From: Acidobacteriales bacterium 59-55
Lineage (GTDB): Bacteria; Acidobacteriota; Terriglobia; Terriglobales; Acidobacteriaceae
Length of the DNA: 64,000 bases
Direction: 5' to 3'
Assembly: GCA_001897435.1 (NCBI GenBank)
Contig: MKSV01000008.1
Span: forward strand, 186,001-250,000
In this document: positions 62,694 through 64,000 of the stretch, piece after piece
Numbering within the stretch: the stretch's first letter is position 1
Layout: every line of letters starts with the position of its first letter
Position numbers and translations under genes: made by a program
Notes under the pieces: model-generated
Seen by the model: the letters and a program-made list of their open reading frames with translations, nothing else
What the model was told of the DNA's origin: nothing
Database searches by the model: none

Positions 62694-62705
62694 CTAAACG
62701 TTTAG
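62694..62705. promoter_or_regulatory. LacI operator CTAAACGTTTAG before the LacI gene
   Basis: A perfect 12-base palindrome, 11 bases upstream of the LacI ATG, where a bound repressor would block its own expression. It shares TAAACGTTTA with the site at 59401. The rest of the 288-bp gap after GH172 shows nothing else. Confidence 0.7.
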
Positions 62706-62716
62706 CGAAATTAAAT

Positions 62717-63760
62717 ATGAAAAATAAAAATGCGCCGACAATGCGGGACGTGGCTCGTCTGGCGGAAGTCTCAATCGCGACCGTGTCGGCAGTAACAAAC
62801 GGGACGGCTAACGTCAGTCCCAAGCGCTCGGAGCGAGTTCGCAAAGCCATGGAAGCGCTGGATTACCATCCGGATCAGATTGCTCGAAGTCTAAAGACCG
62901 GTCGAACACAAGTCGTTGGAATGATCCTTCCGGACGTGACCAATCCCTTTTACCCTGAAGTTATCGTGGGAGCGGAGGAAGTTGCTCGGGCCGCCCGGTA
63001 CTCGGTAATACTCTGCAATGCGAATGAAGATCCTGATCAGGAGCAGCAACAACTCAATACGCTTTTCAGTCATCGGGTGGATGGGGTGTTGATTGCATGC
63101 TCAGATTCCGCCATTTCCTTTGACCGGCTCATGCGCCGGCGCTTTCCCATTGTCTGCTTTGATCGCATTCCACCTGGATTTCGCGGTGACACGGTATCAA
63201 CCGATAACTTCCTGGGTGCTCATCAGGCGACTCGTCATTTGATTGATCTGGGGCATAAGCGAATCGCGGTCCTGGCTGGAAGAACCGAACTATCGACTCA
63301 CTCGGCCCGCCTGGAAGGATACCGCAAGGCCATGCTTTCAGCCCATTTACCCGTGCTTGATGAGCACTGGAAGTTGGTAGGAATGCAAGAACAGGCCGGT
63401 TATGAGTTCGGACACCGGCTGTTTCGGTTGCCCCATCCTCCAACTGCGGTGTTCTGCACCAATAATAAGCTGCTCCTGGGCTTCGTAAGGGTGATGAGCG
63501 AGGTGGGCGCTCGATGTCCGGAGCAGATCAGCGTGGTGGGTTTTGACGATTTTGCCTGGACGGAGAACTTTCATCCGCGGCTCACAGTCGTGGCTCAACC
63601 GGCCCGCGAGCTAGGCCGCCGAGCAATGCAACTGCTCCTTGAAAGGGTTCAGAATAAGGCCGATGAATCTCTGGTGGGTCCGCACCAGGTGGTGTTGAAA
63701 CCAGAACTGAGGATCAGGGAATCCACAGCGATAATCACTTCGATGCCAAAGCCTTTATGA
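62717..63760 (+). CDS. LacI-family transcriptional regulator
   Basis: 347 residues. DNA-binding head with APTMRDVARLAEVSIATVSA and hinge helix VRKAMEALDYHPDQIARSL, then a periplasmic-binding-protein-like effector domain (VVGMILPDVTNPFYPEVIVG, RVDGVLIACS, PIVCFDRIPPGF, STDNFLGAHQATRHLIDLGH, TAVFCTNNKLLLGFV, ISVVGFDDFAWTENFHPRLT). The FDDF core is typical of sugar-responsive members. Palindromes TAAACGTTTA and AACGATTCGTT flank this gene and the divergent GRP carrier/TonB gap, so it probably controls GH172, the carrier-ribokinase operon and itself. The inducer is unknown; a pentose or fructan-derived sugar would fit the targets. Confidence 0.92.
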   Translation: MKNKNAPTMRDVARLAEVSIATVSAVTNGTANVSPKRSERVRKAMEALDYHPDQIARSLKTGRTQVVGMILPDVTNPFYPEVIVGAEEVARAARYSVILCNANEDPDQEQQQLNTLFSHRVDGVLIACSDSAISFDRLMRRRFPIVCFDRIPPGFRGDTVSTDNFLGAHQATRHLIDLGHKRIAVLAGRTELSTHSARLEGYRKAMLSAHLPVLDEHWKLVGMQEQAGYEFGHRLFRLPHPPTAVFCTNNKLLLGFVRVMSEVGARCPEQISVVGFDDFAWTENFHPRLTVVAQPARELGRRAMQLLLERVQNKADESLVGPHQVVLKPELRIRESTAIITSMPKPL

Positions 63761-63789
63761 TACTTTCTTTTCAATAGAATGTATTTTCG

Positions 63790-63803
63790 AAACGATTCGT
63801 TTT
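63790..63803 (+). promoter_or_regulatory. Second AAACGATTCGTTTT element
   Basis: AAACGATTCGTTTT at 63790-63803 repeats the element at 59523. Here only a few bases separate it from receptor coding sequence that has lost its start, signal peptide and N-terminal domain. Confidence 0.55.
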
Positions 63804-63804
63804 A

Positions 63805-64000
63805 TTGATAGGGAAGAACTGCTTTCGGGCGACCAATGTCCAAGTCAGGGTCGGCATCGTCGCTCGTGTCGATGCTCATCTTCAAGTCGGTATCGCTTCG
63901 CAGTCGATTACTGTTGATGCGTCAGCGCAGACTCTACAGACAGAGCAGGCTGTCATCCATGATGAAGTCGATCAGAAGAGCCTTGAGAACCTTCCCTCAT
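63805..64000 (+). pseudogene. 5'-truncated TonB-dependent receptor, continues past the window
   Basis: The frame FRATNVQVRVGIVARVDAHL, then GIASQSITVDASAQTLQTEQ and EVDQKSLENLP, is characteristic of the stretch right after the carboxypeptidase-regulatory-like domain of acidobacterial TonB receptors. There is no ATG, ribosome binding site or signal peptide; the only upstream in-frame start is a TTG at 63805 without context. The missing N-terminal part corresponds closely to the part retained in the pseudogene at 59561-60161. The downstream barrel lies outside the window, so its integrity cannot be judged. Confidence 0.6.

Noticed and set aside
1..64000. CRISPR arrays, tRNA/rRNA genes, insertion sequences, integrases or phage genes
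   Set aside because: No regularly spaced repeats, no tRNA-like cloverleaf and no transposase or integrase motifs were seen on either strand; gene order changes are better explained by ordinary rearrangement.

Overview
The window reads as part of an acidobacterial chromosome, most likely Acidobacteriaceae/Terriglobales. The basis is family-level: an Oar-like TonB receptor with an N-terminal carboxypeptidase-regulatory-like domain, several TPR lipoprotein-like or secreted proteins, multihaem cytochrome c fused to TPRs, Tat-exported glycoside hydrolases, RhaT/GRP-type sugar carriers, and DUF1080/FG-GAP and GH172 (DUF2961) proteins. No rRNA, tRNA, CRISPR array or intact insertion sequence was found. 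Almost the whole 64 kb is a carbohydrate-utilisation region.

Layout. 1-5.1 kb: a truncated PQQ-dependent dehydrogenase (minus strand), a secreted DUF1080/FG-GAP protein and a TPR protein with a C-terminal helix-turn-helix. 5.3-10 kb: a gluconeogenic group made of an isocitrate-lyase-like protein that has lost its catalytic motif, pyruvate phosphate dikinase and fructose-1,6-bisphosphatase. 10.3-16.8 kb: a DapA-family lyase, an IclR regulator, a Tat-exported GH36 alpha-galactosidase-like enzyme, then (minus) an FGGY kinase with a KDPG/KDPGal aldolase. 17-24 kb: a full-length TonB receptor followed by three TPR genes. 24-33 kb (minus): a GH2 enzyme, an Ldh-family dehydrogenase, an SDR, then a UlaG-like hydrolase, a seven-haem cytochrome/TPR protein and a GntR regulator. 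33.3-41.6 kb (plus): a RhaT-like carrier, E1-alpha, E1-beta and E2 of a 2-oxoacid dehydrogenase, a second UlaG-like hydrolase, a D-2-hydroxyacid dehydrogenase, an FAH-family hydrolase and an SDR. 41.7-55 kb: a second GH36 enzyme, two enolase-superfamily acid-sugar dehydratases, an esterase, a mutarotase-fold protein, a second hydroxyacid dehydrogenase, a cytochrome P450, a TauD/SyrP-like dioxygenase, a second SDR of the same type and an SMP-30 lactonase. 55-64 kb: a frameshifted barrel-SUMF1 gene, ribokinase, a GRP carrier, a wrecked TonB receptor, a GH172 enzyme, a LacI regulator and a 5'-truncated TonB receptor.

How the parts may work together (inference from families). Periplasmic GH36, GH2 and GH172 enzymes release sugars. 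TonB and RhaT/GRP carriers import them. SDRs, SMP-30 and UlaG-type lactonases, enolase-superfamily dehydratases, an SDR and an FAH hydrolase match, step for step, the known non-phosphorylative deoxy-sugar or sugar-acid route to pyruvate plus lactate or glycolate. The pyruvate can enter the dedicated E1/E2 complex or be turned back to hexose by PPDK and FBPase.

The most interesting signals are: (1) a 16-bp palindrome, GTTCA-N6-TGAAC, placed 4-5 bp upstream of a TTGACA -35 box at five separate promoters, which defines an apparently coherent regulon; (2) two paralogous SDRs whose catalytic Tyr is Phe; (3) an isocitrate-lyase-like protein without its active site, ahead of PPDK; (4) two reciprocally broken TonB receptors flanking GH172-LacI; (5) a P450 and a 2-oxoglutarate oxygenase embedded in sugar-acid catabolism.
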